A stretch of DNA of 64,000 bases from Limibacterium fermenti (GTDB lineage Bacteria; Bacteroidota; Bacteroidia; Bacteroidales; Dysgonomonadaceae). Shown piece by piece: positions 44,741 to 53,034 of this stretch. The first letter of the stretch is position 1. Each line of letters opens with the position of its first letter. The stretch is taken from NCBI RefSeq assembly GCF_041902845.1, contig NZ_CP159486.1, forward strand, positions 2,728,001 to 2,792,000, given 5' to 3'. The translations under genes were made by a program, and so were the position numbers. The notes under the pieces are model-generated. The model had not been told where the DNA came from. It saw only the letters and a list, made by a program, of their open reading frames with translations, and did no database searches.

Positions 44741-45220
44741 ATGGGAACGATAAGTAATCTAAACAACATTCATCTCACTGCGGAACAACAGACCGCTATG
44801 GATACGGCCTTAAAGGCACTGGAAACCTCCGCGATAGGAGTAGTTATTAATCTCGAACCGAAAGACCGGCGGAAGTACGGAAGCATCAACGAAACAAATA
44901 AACTGTTGGTAAACAAAGTGTATGATTATTACATCAGCCAGCCGGAATTGGGATCGCCCGATATCGATTGGGCGGAATTTGCGAAAGACTATGAAAGCTG
45001 CGCTTTCCTGGAGAAAATCATCAACCGTCTTCAAAGTATTGTAACCGGCATGACCAATGCCAAGACGCTCCACGATTATGACAATTACCAGTCGGCATTA
45101 GTGGATTATAACTATGTCACGTACAAAGCTGGCACCGGAACACCCGGTTTTGAGGAAAAAAAGAATGAATTGGGACAATTTTTCGTCCACACCTCCGGCG
45201 AAACAACCGCAAAGAAATAA
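44741..45220 (+). CDS. Unknown cytosolic protein next to the 21-bp repeat array
   Basis: 159 residues; not recognised. No signal peptide or membrane segment. It is mostly helical-looking (LTAEQQTAMDTALKALETSA, EFAKDYESCAFLEKIINRLQ, DNYQSALVDYNYVTYK) and ends with a low-complexity HTSGETTAKK. It is isolated: 203 bp after the Fur-family gene and followed by a hairpin and the 21-bp repeat array. I suspect it belongs with that array but cannot show it. Confidence 0.65.
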   Translation: MGTISNLNNIHLTAEQQTAMDTALKALETSAIGVVINLEPKDRRKYGSINETNKLLVNKVYDYYISQPELGSPDIDWAEFAKDYESCAFLEKIINRLQSIVTGMTNAKTLHDYDNYQSALVDYNYVTYKAGTGTPGFEEKKNELGQFFVHTSGETTAKK

Positions 45221-45269
45221 TAAAAAAGCAGGTTTTGTCTTTGAATCAATTTTTTCATGCCATCCGCGG

Positions 45270-45289
45270 GGAATGCCGAAAGGTATTCC
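45270..45289 (+). terminator. Hairpin after the unknown gene, possible terminator
   Basis: GGAATGCC (45270-45277) pairs with GGTATTCC (45282-45289, one G-U) across GAAA, 49 bp after the stop; a T-rich stretch follows some 8 bp later. Confidence 0.45.
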
Positions 45290-45387
45290 TCACGGGTTTT
45301 CCTTTTTGTCATTATTAGGGGTACGACAGAGCAATCCCCCGGTCTGTTCTTTGGGTTCGAAAGGCGTTCTTTACCTGATCCGGCGTA

Positions 45388-45828
45388 TCTGTCGCGGTTT
45401 CCGACCCCAAAGATGCGGTTCCGAACCCCAATGGCGGGGTTATTTACCCCGGCGATAACGTTCGGAATATCTCCGGCGGGGTTCTTTACCTGTACGGCGG
45501 GGTTAATTAACAGTCTGCCGGGGTTCCGCACCCGGCCGTCGAGGTTGTTTAATGGTACGGACAGGTTTACTGACCCCGTCGTTGAGGTCTGTTAGAGCGC
45601 TGCCGCGGTTATTTACCAGTCTGCCGGAGTTATCCAACCTATATCTCAGGGTTCGTTACAGGTGTTTCAGGGTTCCAAAGCTCGAGGAACCGGTAGGGAA
45701 CCCCGTCGGATACATAAAGAACCCAGAGAGATACGTATTATACCCCGCCGGATATATAAAGAACCCCGAGAGATATATCTTTTACCCAAACAGACCTATC
45801 CTTTACCCCGGCACACCTATATCGAACT
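45388..45828. repeat. Degenerate array of 21 consecutive 21-bp units
   Basis: Unit starts fall exactly every 21 bp from 45388 to 45808 with no insertion or deletion, although units differ at many positions. Best-kept parts are a GGCGGGGTT-like block followed by NTTTACC or an ACCCC end (e.g. TCCGGCGGGGTTCTTTACC; AATGGCGGGGTTATTTACC). From about 45682 the units shift to CCG.GAGATATATAAAGAACC-like versions. Upstream (45340-45387) weaker units are out of phase. No single frame on either strand is open throughout; partial frames give 7-residue periods such as KNPERY or NPAG. 21 bp equals two DNA helical turns and seven codons. Confidence 0.9.
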
Positions 45829-45980
45829 GCGATGCAACTCTGCTGAATAACGATATTTTCATATGTAGCTTATATAGGGTTAAGATAAAATTCCATCATT
45901 GTATTCTTAGCATCAATTACAAAAAGAATCATTCATAATATTTTGATAAAGAACCATTAAAAATTAATACTATTTTAATT

Positions 45981-46292
45981 TTACATATTCTCAATATAAG
46001 GCCTATATTTGTCAACTCGTTCTCTATCGTATTTTCCATTAAGGTCTCCCATAAAAAGAATCCATCCTTCATTGGCTCCCTTTACGGGACAATTGTATTT
46101 ATAGAAAACCTTATCGGCAATATATCTAAAACAAGCATCTCGTTCTGCTTCTAAAATATCACCTTGTTCAATAAGATAATTAATATAATGAGCTGCACTC
46201 ATAACCATCGTCATTAATTGAAACAAGCCATTATGGGCTCTGTAAATTCCATCATGAATTTTCTCTAATTTTTGTTCAACTACTAGTCTCAT
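45981..46292 (-). CDS. Unknown small protein of the AT-rich island (gene 1)
   Basis: 103 residues from ATG 46292 (a TTG at 46319 is open but weaker; AGGTTAGAG lies before the ATG). Not recognised. No signal peptide. It is helical-looking, with EKIHDGIYRAHNGLFQL, ILEAERDACFRYIADKVF and a polar C-terminus YDRERVDKYRPYIENM. It is the most downstream of a run of co-directional small genes with AT-rich codons unlike the flanking genes. Confidence 0.55.
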   Translation of the reverse strand: MRLVVEQKLEKIHDGIYRAHNGLFQLMTMVMSAAHYINYLIEQGDILEAERDACFRYIADKVFYKYNCPVKGANEGWILFMGDLNGKYDRERVDKYRPYIENM

Positions 46293-46355
46293 ATATGTCT
46301 CTAACCTTTTTTTGCACAATCCAAAACAGAAGAAAATTGAAAAAACATTAAATTA

Positions 46356-46715
46356 TCAAGACTTTACATGATATATCTGTCCATTCACTTCTCTCGTACT
46401 ATTAAAAAAATTGATACCTGTGATATCATCGACTATATCCGAAACTTGCTTCATTCGGCCAATAAATATTAAATAAGATATTTTTTCATTATTATATCTA
46501 ACTTTTAATTTTTCACGAGACGTCGGGGTCAAAAAAGAAATCAACTTACTCATTTTTTCTTTTTCTTGCATTAATGCAAGAGCTAAACCTCTAAGAGTTG
46601 GAGTATTTTGGTTAGAATAGGTTATTAACTCCCTTTCAATTTGTTGCATTCCAACACCTATTCGGAAAGCCAATTCTTCTACTTGAGCTTTAGTTCCAAA
46701 ATCTAATATTCCCAT
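46356..46715 (-). CDS. Unknown small protein of the AT-rich island (gene 2)
   Basis: 119 residues. Not recognised. Starts MGILDFGTKAQVEELAFRIG, then a Gln/Glu-rich helical segment (QQIERELITYSNQN, ALALMQEKEKMSKLI) and a beta-like C-terminal half (YNNEKISYLIFIGRMKQ, STREVNGQIYHVKS). No membrane segment or signal peptide. It is 63 bp upstream of gene 1. Confidence 0.55.
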   Translation of the reverse strand: MGILDFGTKAQVEELAFRIGVGMQQIERELITYSNQNTPTLRGLALALMQEKEKMSKLISFLTPTSREKLKVRYNNEKISYLIFIGRMKQVSDIVDDITGINFFNSTREVNGQIYHVKS

Positions 46716-46866
46716 AATAATTGTTTGTTTTGAATCTATTATTTTATTTATCTTGTGCTTATATAAATTCTTGTCGGGGGCTAACCCAATTTGCCACTAT
46801 TTTCTCAGCTACTATTTTTAATTGTAAAGGACTAATTAAGGGATGAATTTGCTAACATTCTCATAA

Positions 46867-47115
46867 TCATATTTTTAATTCAATTAATGAAGCCATCACC
46901 GATATCCCAATGTTAAATTTTAATATAACATAAGGTATCCTGTTTGCTGATTCTAAAAAATCCATCGCGTTGGGAGGCAAACTTTTATTGATCGTTAGTC
47001 CTGAAAGTCTAATGAGTGCATTCGAGAAATTCACTTTGTAATACAACCTATTAAACAATTCTTCTCCAAATTCCCCGATAAATATGTTTTTGTATAGATT
47101 ATATATACTTTTCAT
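46867..47115 (-). CDS. Unknown small protein of the AT-rich island (gene 3)
   Basis: 82 residues from ATG 47115. A TTG at 47154 opens 13 further codons but overlaps the upstream gene by 32 bp; the ATG lies 8 bp after that gene's stop and is preferred. Not recognised; a moderately hydrophobic helical protein (MKSIYNLYKNIFIGEFGEEL, IPYVILKFNIGISVMASLIE). Confidence 0.45.
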   Translation of the reverse strand: MKSIYNLYKNIFIGEFGEELFNRLYYKVNFSNALIRLSGLTINKSLPPNAMDFLESANRIPYVILKFNIGISVMASLIELKI

Positions 47116-47122
47116 ATCTATA

Positions 47123-47455
47123 CTATCTGCGATAATTGTTGATATTTTCTTCAAATAAACTTATAGATTCTCGATAACAAATCCACCAAAATGCAATCGA
47201 TACATATTTACCATCAATCCATGGAACACTTATTTGTGCAACTTGGGATTCAGACATACTGTCTATTATTGCCTTGATTCTTTCTAAGTTATCCATCATC
47301 GGATTCATTAGGAAATTCATCTGTTTTATAACACTGCTATCGATTCCCGTATCCAGTAAATATGAAATTTTTCTTATGTCATCATTAAGAATGGCAACGT
47401 ATCGAAGTATTTCCTCTTTTTTTGTTTTAAGTTCAGAGTTAAAAAATAAGCTCAT
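47123..47455 (-). CDS. Unknown small protein of the AT-rich island (gene 4)
   Basis: 110 residues. Not recognised. Mostly helical (ELKTKKEEILRYVAILNDDI, MNFLMNPMMDNLERIKAIID) with a C-terminal Trp/Tyr-rich segment (VSIAFWWICYRESISLFEE). Tightly spaced with genes 3 and 5 (7 and 12 bp), so these three form an operon. Confidence 0.55.
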   Translation of the reverse strand: MSLFFNSELKTKKEEILRYVAILNDDIRKISYLLDTGIDSSVIKQMNFLMNPMMDNLERIKAIIDSMSESQVAQISVPWIDGKYVSIAFWWICYRESISLFEENINNYRR

Positions 47456-47467
47456 AATTCAATTGTG

Positions 47468-47842
47468 TTAAATAAAATATTTTAATGAAGGAATTATATT
47501 TTCTCTTTTTGCATAAGTAATGCCATCGCCTAATATGTTATTTATATGGTTTATGGCATCTTGTTTGCATTTTTCAGGCCAATTAAAAGTATGGAATACA
47601 GTCATCGATGTTTGAGAAATCCCCCAAATTCCACTTCCTTCATTAATTATAGCATTTAATAAAGATTTTGCTCTAGGATTATTCTCTAAACCTTTTTCTT
47701 TTAATGCTTTTTTTATTAATTCATGAATTCCAAACACATCAATTGAAAAATAAATTTTAAAAATAAAAATTTGCTCAATACTAATTATCCATCCCTTATA
47801 AGAGAATTTAAAGTCAGGATTTAAAGGAATATAATCGGGCAT
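47468..47842 (-). CDS. Unknown small protein of the AT-rich island (gene 5)
   Basis: 124 residues. Not recognised. A beta-like N-terminus with one hydrophobic stretch (WIISIEQIFIFKIYFSIDVF) is followed by helices (HELIKKALKEKGLENNPRAK, CKQDAINHINNILGDGI). It starts 12 bp upstream of gene 4. Confidence 0.55.
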   Translation of the reverse strand: MPDYIPLNPDFKFSYKGWIISIEQIFIFKIYFSIDVFGIHELIKKALKEKGLENNPRAKSLLNAIINEGSGIWGISQTSMTVFHTFNWPEKCKQDAINHINNILGDGITYAKRENIIPSLKYFI

Positions 47843-47956
47843 ATTTGAGATAATATTACATTGTTAGAAAACTAATTCTATTTTATCTCCTAAATCTTGT
47901 TCAAATACTGATTTATATAAAAGAGATAATACTGAAAGTTTAAATTATAAATAGCT

Positions 47957-48226
47957 TTAATGAAAATATTTATTATGAATTTTTTGTCCAATCTCTTCTA
48001 TAAAAGCATCCACGTCTGCTTTATCAATGTCAAATTTTGCATTATTGTCTTTCAGCATCTGCTTATATACATTTTTCGTTTCGTTTATTGCTCCTAAAAT
48101 AAGAACAGTCATATGAAACGGATTTTCTTTCCATTCAGGTGGGTTTTGTTTTGATGCAAGTTTAAGTGCATTCTCAACACCTTCCTCAAAACCTTGAATA
48201 ACCATTTGTTTTATAGTGGGATTCAT
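47957..48226 (-). CDS. Unknown small protein of the AT-rich island (gene 6)
   Basis: 89 residues from ATG 48226 (a TTG at 48259 is possible). Not recognised. Helical and charged: MVIQGFEEGVENALKLASKQ, ILGAINETKNVYKQMLKDNN, DVDAFIEEIGQKIHNKYFH. No signal peptide. It is separated from gene 5 by 114 bp. Confidence 0.5.
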   Translation of the reverse strand: MNPTIKQMVIQGFEEGVENALKLASKQNPPEWKENPFHMTVLILGAINETKNVYKQMLKDNNAKFDIDKADVDAFIEEIGQKIHNKYFH

Positions 48227-48339
48227 ATTAAAAATATTTTTCACTTTTCCATTCCTCAAGATTGATATAATAAATAATTATTGGACTATTTCCTTTATAT
48301 CTCTTAAAGTTTGGAGATCGTTTATATTTAACTAATTGT

Positions 48340-49056
48340 TTAAAATTCTATTCCAAATTTGAAAGATACTCCATTTGCTTTTGCATATTCATTTAGAGCT
48401 ATATCTCGAAATTGTTGAAAAACAAACCCTAACGAAGCATTCAATCCTATGTTATTAGATATAAGATACCTGACCCCAATAGACGGAGAAATGTATAACC
48501 CTCCTTTTATATCTTCATCTTCCAACTTTGAAAGAATATGCGTATAGCCTCCTTTAAAATCAAAATAGGGTGATACATTTCCGGATAAAAGATAGCCTTT
48601 AAAGTCAATAAATAAAGGGAGTAAAAATACATCGTTCAAAGTCATGTAATGAATTCCTGTACCTCCACCAATAAAAAAATTGGTAGTTATTTGAGAGCCA
48701 TGAGTTGTTGTGAATTCTACCCTATCTATTTTTGAAAATTCATTTCCAGTACCAAAGATATAGCCAACATCTACAAACCCTCTGTACCCGTTTAAATCAT
48801 AAGTCACACTCGGTTTTTGTGACTTCTCGGATTTAGAAACCTTTTCTTTTGAGATTTTCTCAATTTCGTCCATTTTATAAACGAAAATACTCCCATCACT
48901 TGTTTGAAGCTTGATGGACTGATTCGGAATTTGTTCAATAACTATTCCTTTAATTGTGCTTCCATTTTTTAGATAAACGATTTCTTGAAGAGATTGAGCA
49001 TTGATTTTTCCCCATACGAGGAAAAGAATAAATACACTAAAAATAATACGTCTCAT
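48340..49056 (-). CDS. Outer-membrane beta-barrel-like secreted protein
   Basis: 238 residues. A signal peptide (about 1-20, IIFSVFILFLVWGKINA) is followed by a small beta domain (about 24-75, VYLKNGSTIKGIVIEQIPNQ, IKLQTSDGSIFVYKMDEIE) of the kind seen before membrane beta-barrels in Bacteroidetes. A C-terminal barrel (about 90-238) has repeated aromatic-ended strands and finishes GVSFKFGIEF. It heads the AT-rich island, and the foldback structure lies 64 bp upstream of its start. Confidence 0.7.
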   Translation of the reverse strand: MRRIIFSVFILFLVWGKINAQSLQEIVYLKNGSTIKGIVIEQIPNQSIKLQTSDGSIFVYKMDEIEKISKEKVSKSEKSQKPSVTYDLNGYRGFVDVGYIFGTGNEFSKIDRVEFTTTHGSQITTNFFIGGGTGIHYMTLNDVFLLPLFIDFKGYLLSGNVSPYFDFKGGYTHILSKLEDEDIKGGLYISPSIGVRYLISNNIGLNASLGFVFQQFRDIALNEYAKANGVSFKFGIEF

Positions 49057-49119
49057 AAAATAATAATGTTAATTGCTATTTTAATCCCCTTCCAAATAGC
49101 GATAAACAATAAAAAAAGC

Positions 49120-49270
49120 GTGGGGACTGTTAAACTTATCTTTGTTAGAGGCATCGCCAAACGCCCGAATTCAGGATAAGCAACAGCCCCACGCCGTAAG
49201 CGTGGAGCATTTAGTTGCTATCATCCCTGAATTCATTGGAAAATTGGCGATTTTCTAACAAAGGATAATA
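49120..49270. other. Large foldback structure with mutually exclusive hairpins
   Basis: Arms seen: ATCGCCAA (49155-49162) with TTGGCGAT (49246-49253), GAATTCAGGAT (49169-49179) with ATCCCTGAATTC (49225-49236), AGCAAC (49181-49186) with GTTGCT (49217-49222), and CTTATCTTTGTTAGA (49137-49151) with the near-inverse at 49256-49270. An inner stem joins CCACGC (49191-49196) and GCGTGG (49202-49207). GCGTGGGGACTGTT (49120-49133) can instead pair with AACAGCCCCACGC (49184-49196). The outer left arm contains a perfect -7 box, TATCTTTG (49139-49146, plus). Confidence 0.75.
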
Positions 49271-49453
49271 TCTAAAACGCTTCCGTTCTTTTACATTAAA
49301 GAGTTACGCCGTTACGTAACTTTTGCAAAGTTATACTATTTTTTCTGATACAACAATCATTTTTAAATATTTATTTTTTCAGTAAATAAGTGGAAGGCTT
49401 CTAAATTTTCAAATTAAAAGCTGTATACTTGCAGGCAAAAGGAGGTCATCACA

Positions 49454-49571
49454 TGAACGAAATAACTGTAAAAAGAAATATCACCCGGATAAAACTCAAA
49501 CGGACACTGTGGATGAAGCGTTTGATGAGGTGTGGGGATTGTTTGAAAAACGCTACGGATATAAACCATAA
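49454..49571 (+). pseudogene. Possible broken short gene upstream of the toxin gene
   Basis: An ATG at 49454, preceded by AAAGGAGG, starts MNEITVKR. If the frame is shifted by one base near the A-rich stretch at 49467-49476, it continues as KYHPDKTQTDTVDEAF and DEVWGLFEKRYGYKP, ending TAA at 49571. The acidic/aromatic C-terminus looks protein-like. This may be a decayed small gene; weak call. Confidence 0.3.
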
Positions 49572-49611
49572 TACCTTCCGGAGAAAAAGGGCAGAGCAAC
49601 GAGGAAAAAGA

Positions 49612-49908
49612 TTACTCCACTAATAGCGAAACATGAAACATATCCTTGACGATAATTCCGTCCTCAAATAATTCGTATGCAAAAACCCATCTTTTCTCAA
49701 ATACGGCACACCTATAACCTAACAATCGCCATTTTCTAAAACGGCATAAAGGATAATCTACCGATACATGGAGGGATGTTAAAAAGTCGCTTATACGATC
49801 GATGCGCCGCATAGCCGCTTCTTCCGATAATTTCAACTCGAAAATCAAATAATCTTTCAAGTCATCTATTTTATTGGATACGGATGAGGATATGAGCACT
49901 TCACGCAT
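49612..49908 (-). CDS. RelE/ParE-family toxin (module 1)
   Basis: 98 residues from ATG 49908, which overlaps the antitoxin stop (8-nt overlap ATGCGTGA). The longer frame from 49929 would bury it further in the antitoxin gene. RelE/ParE-type features: SNKIDDLKDYLIFELKLSEE, then RISDFLTSLHVSVDYPLCRF, GYRCAVFEKRWVFAYELFED and KDMFHVSLLVE, a basic beta core with an aromatic strand. By family it would cleave mRNA on the ribosome or poison gyrase. Translation is coupled to the antitoxin. Confidence 0.75.
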   Translation of the reverse strand: MREVLISSSVSNKIDDLKDYLIFELKLSEEAAMRRIDRISDFLTSLHVSVDYPLCRFRKWRLLGYRCAVFEKRWVFAYELFEDGIIVKDMFHVSLLVE

Positions 49909-50107
49909 GGTTAAAGTGCGCCTTGACACGGCTTCTTAGTTCGTCTATAAATTCATCAACCGGAATGGCATGACATGCTTCCGCGGCTTCCTGGAAATTT
50001 TTCTTCTTTTCCTCGATGACCGTGGCGTAAGGCAGTGTCTTGATATACTCGATCAATTTATCAGCCTGATCGTTACCTCCTTCTAAATCTATAACAATTG
50101 TTGCCAT
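49901..50107 (-). CDS. Antitoxin of module 1
   Basis: 68 residues. Starts MATIVIDLEGGNDQADKLIEYI, then a charged helix VIEEKKKNFQEAAEACHAIP and VDEFIDELRSRVKAHFNHA. Small acidic/helical antitoxins of this kind precede RelE-type toxins. It has its own promoter (-7 box at 50135-50128) and overlaps the toxin start by 8 nt. Confidence 0.65.
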   Translation of the reverse strand: MATIVIDLEGGNDQADKLIEYIKTLPYATVIEEKKKNFQEAAEACHAIPVDEFIDELRSRVKAHFNHA

Positions 50108-50127
50108 ATATCATTACTTGTTTCCCG

Positions 50128-50135
50128 CAAAGATA
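50128..50135 (-). promoter_or_regulatory. -7 box TATCTTTG for toxin-antitoxin module 1
   Basis: Perfect TAnnTTTG match on the minus strand, 21 bp before the antitoxin ATG at 50107; a TTGG element about 20 bp upstream could act as the -33 site. Confidence 0.6.
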
Positions 50136-50198
50136 CTACTATTTACCAATCTTACATCATTGTCGTTGAATAAATTCTCAATCAATCACTCGAAACAA

Positions 50199-50230
50199 CC
50201 GGGGGGTGCCGCCCGAAGCGACGCCCCCGG
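50199..50230 (-). terminator. GC-rich palindrome at the end of the rhamnosidase cluster
   Basis: CCGGGGG (50199-50205) pairs with CCCCCGG (50224-50230); on the minus strand it is followed by TTGTTTCG. It resembles the palindrome at 8356-8398 in stem and loop (GTCGCT...), so both are likely members of one repeated terminator family. Confidence 0.6.
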
Positions 50231-50249
50231 AATCATTTCCTTTCTCCAA

Positions 50250-50284
50250 CCTCTATCCTCTATTCTCTATCCTCTAACCTCTAT
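50250..50284. repeat. Heptamer tract CCTCTAT x5 across the first GH78 stop codon
   Basis: Five units at 50250-50284: CCTCTAT, CCTCTAT, TCTCTAT, CCTCTAA, CCTCTAT. The GH78 stop (TAG, 50276-50274) and its last residues NRG are encoded inside the tract. Confidence 0.9.
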
Positions 50285-52997
50285 TCACCAACCGGTAGGT
50301 GCCCGACCCCAGTTCGATCTCGATGCCCGATTCGGTTTCCTTCACGTTGCGCACACCCGCCCCTTCAGGTTGAGCTATATTCAACGATTTCGGTAGTTTT
50401 ACTACGGCCGAAGTATTTCCGGGGATAACGATATCCCACGAAAACGATCCGTCCTCTTTCCGCCATTCGCTCTTTATTTCTCCATACACCGAATGATAAG
50501 AGGCTTTTACATGCGACAAACCGTCGGGGAATACCGGCTCCATGAGCAACTGCTTATAAGCGATACTTCCCGGAGCGTTCTTGATGCCGGCCAGGTCTTC
50601 GTAATACCAGATCAGCAAATCCCCCAACAACATGACATGATTTCCGGAATTCATCGCAGGATCGGCCGTATCGCCGTTCCATAATTCCCAAATGGTCGTC
50701 GCCCCCTTGTTAATCATATATCCCCAACTCGGATACGTTTCGTTCGTGGCGATTTTATACGCCAGATCGACCCTTCCGTATTCGGTGAGCCCACGCATCA
50801 GATGCTGTATTCCCAACACACCGGTACTGACATGCCCGTCGAAATCGACTTCCGTCTTCCGCACAATGTTCTCGAAGACTTTCTCCTCATATCCTTCCGG
50901 CACCAATCCTAAACGAAGCGAAAGAATATTCGCCGTCACCGTATTATTATCGTACAAAGCCGAATCGGTATTGAAAAAACGCTGATTATAGGCATCCTTG
51001 ATCTTTGCTGCGAGCTCCTTATAACCCGCTATATCGGCTTGATTGCCGGTAATGCCGGCAAACTCCTGCATCAGGTTCAGCAGACTGTAATACATGGTGG
51101 TACTCAATATCGCTCCCGCCGTTTTGCGCGAAGGATCCTGCGAGTGGATCAACTCCTGCGATTCGGGCGGCATACACCAGTCGCCGTACGTATCTTTCGT
51201 CAGGATATAATCCTGCATGGAGACCTGTTGGATATGTTCAAGGAAGCGTTTCATGGATGCATAATGTCTTTTTACCGGCTCCATATCGCCATATTGCCGC
51301 CAAAGCATCTTCGCCGCATAAAAATAGGCCGCAGGCCAGGTTACATCTTTATCATAAATAGTCCAGTAACGCGGCGAAACATCCGAAATATCGCCTTCGG
51401 GACTTTGCGAATCCTCGATGTCTTGCAACCACTTGGCGTAAAGCAATGCGTTGTCGAAAACGAAAGCTTCACCGAAGCAGCCCGTCACACGGTCGCCAAG
51501 CCAGCCTTGCCGTTCGTCGCGCTGCGGACAGTCCGTGGGCATGCCTCTGTAATTGCTTCGTATGCCCCAATAGGCATTCTTGAACAGTTGATCGATGAGC
51601 TCGTTGGATGTTTCGAAACGGCCCGTAGTCTGCATCCTATCATAAATGACCTTACCCGTGAAATCCGATAAAGACGGTTGTTCATCCAGCCCCGCAATCT
51701 CCACAAAACGGAAACCATGGAAAACAAAGGATGGCTCCCAACGGAACGCCCCGTCTTTTGCGGGAATATATACATCCGTCACCTTCGCGCTCCGCAGGTT
51801 TGCCGTATACAGCGTACTGTCGGCATTCAGCGTTTCCGCAAAACGCATCGTCACGGGCTGTCCCTGCTTCCCTTTCAGATTGATGTTGAGCCATCCCACC
51901 ATATTCTGCCCCATGTCTAAAATAAACCGTCCATCCGAAAGCCGGGTTATATGAACCGGGGTGATCTCGTCCTGCACGGTAATATTCGGATTGGGCTGCG
52001 CCGTTAGTTTTCCTCCCGGAGCCTCCATAATATCCGCTTGTAGCCATTCCGTATCATCGTACTTAGCCGTGTTCCAATCCGGAAGCTCGAGGCGCGCATC
52101 GTATTCCTCCCCGTCGAATTCATTATTGGCGACAATCGGGCCTTTGGAAGTCACCCGCCACGATTCGTCGCTGACAATCGTATCCGTCGAACCGTCGGCA
52201 TATTCGATATTCAATTGAGCCAGCAAGCGCGGGAGGCCGAATATCATCGTGGGAGATTCGCGCATGCCGAAATAACGGCCGTTACCCAGTTTCACCCCCA
52301 GCAGGTTATCGCCTTTTCCGATGAGCGGCGTCACATCATACACATTATAATAGACTTTTTCGGGATACCACGAAACCGTCGGAGCCAATACATCGTCCGA
52401 TACACGCTTTCCGTTCAGGTAAGCTTCATACGCTCCCAACCCGGAAATATACAACACCGCCCGCTCGACCTTCTTTTCCGCATGGAACGGTTTGCGAAGA
52501 TAACGCGCCGCCAAACGCGTATTGCCTTTGTTCGTTTCTCCGGGATTTGACATCGTGTCTTGGCCGATCCATTTTGCCCGCCAGTCCGTGGAATCGAGCA
52601 ACGCCGTCGACCAATGATTGATGGCGCTCCAAGCGGTTTCGCCCTGATTCGTCGCCACCTTTACCCGCCAATAGTACGCTTTTCCCGAAGAAAGTTTTCC
52701 CCCTTCATACGGAATAAGAATCGACTCATCGCCTGATGCAATGCCCGAATCCCATAAAAGATTCTTTTCTTTTTTCAAATCTTCTTCGGAAGATGCCACT
52801 TGAATACGGTACGATTGCTGCCGTAAATCAACTCCGGGAGAAGTTATCTGCCACGAAAAACGCGGCGACGGCGTACTCACCCCCTGGGGGTTTTCCTGCA
52901 TTTCGACTTTTAAGGATACAACCTGGAGTTGTCCGCTTTGGCATCCTGCCAAACATAGCATCAGCAGAAAGCCGATAATAAATGTTTTGTGTTTCAT
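50274..52997 (-). CDS. GH78 alpha-L-rhamnosidase, lipoprotein
   Basis: 907 residues. Lipobox: FLLMLCLAGCQSG. Order: N-terminal Ig-like domain (about 28-140, MQENPQGVSTPSPRFSWQI), Bac_rhamnosid_N beta domain (about 140-330, AVLYISGLGAYEAYLNGKRV), then the (alpha/alpha)6 catalytic barrel with general acid in TDCPQRDERQGWLGD (Glu about 495) and general base in TTIWELWNGDTADP (Glu about 771), then a C-terminal beta domain. It releases alpha-linked L-rhamnose. It is the last gene of the cluster. Confidence 0.93.
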   Translation of the reverse strand: MKHKTFIIGFLLMLCLAGCQSGQLQVVSLKVEMQENPQGVSTPSPRFSWQITSPGVDLRQQSYRIQVASSEEDLKKEKNLLWDSGIASGDESILIPYEGGKLSSGKAYYWRVKVATNQGETAWSAINHWSTALLDSTDWRAKWIGQDTMSNPGETNKGNTRLAARYLRKPFHAEKKVERAVLYISGLGAYEAYLNGKRVSDDVLAPTVSWYPEKVYYNVYDVTPLIGKGDNLLGVKLGNGRYFGMRESPTMIFGLPRLLAQLNIEYADGSTDTIVSDESWRVTSKGPIVANNEFDGEEYDARLELPDWNTAKYDDTEWLQADIMEAPGGKLTAQPNPNITVQDEITPVHITRLSDGRFILDMGQNMVGWLNINLKGKQGQPVTMRFAETLNADSTLYTANLRSAKVTDVYIPAKDGAFRWEPSFVFHGFRFVEIAGLDEQPSLSDFTGKVIYDRMQTTGRFETSNELIDQLFKNAYWGIRSNYRGMPTDCPQRDERQGWLGDRVTGCFGEAFVFDNALLYAKWLQDIEDSQSPEGDISDVSPRYWTIYDKDVTWPAAYFYAAKMLWRQYGDMEPVKRHYASMKRFLEHIQQVSMQDYILTKDTYGDWCMPPESQELIHSQDPSRKTAGAILSTTMYYSLLNLMQEFAGITGNQADIAGYKELAAKIKDAYNQRFFNTDSALYDNNTVTANILSLRLGLVPEGYEEKVFENIVRKTEVDFDGHVSTGVLGIQHLMRGLTEYGRVDLAYKIATNETYPSWGYMINKGATTIWELWNGDTADPAMNSGNHVMLLGDLLIWYYEDLAGIKNAPGSIAYKQLLMEPVFPDGLSHVKASYHSVYGEIKSEWRKEDGSFSWDIVIPGNTSAVVKLPKSLNIAQPEGAGVRNVKETESGIEIELGSGTYRLVNRG

Positions 52998-53034
52998 TTG
53001 TTTTGAATTGATTTTATGTATAGATATTCATCTA

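Noticed and set aside
45388..45828. CRISPR array
   Set aside because: Units are contiguous 21-bp repeats without conserved repeat/spacer alternation, and no cas genes are present.
49429..49623. 64-residue basic plus-strand frame
   Set aside because: The C-terminal part reads well only in a different frame, so this frame is better explained as a shifted remnant.
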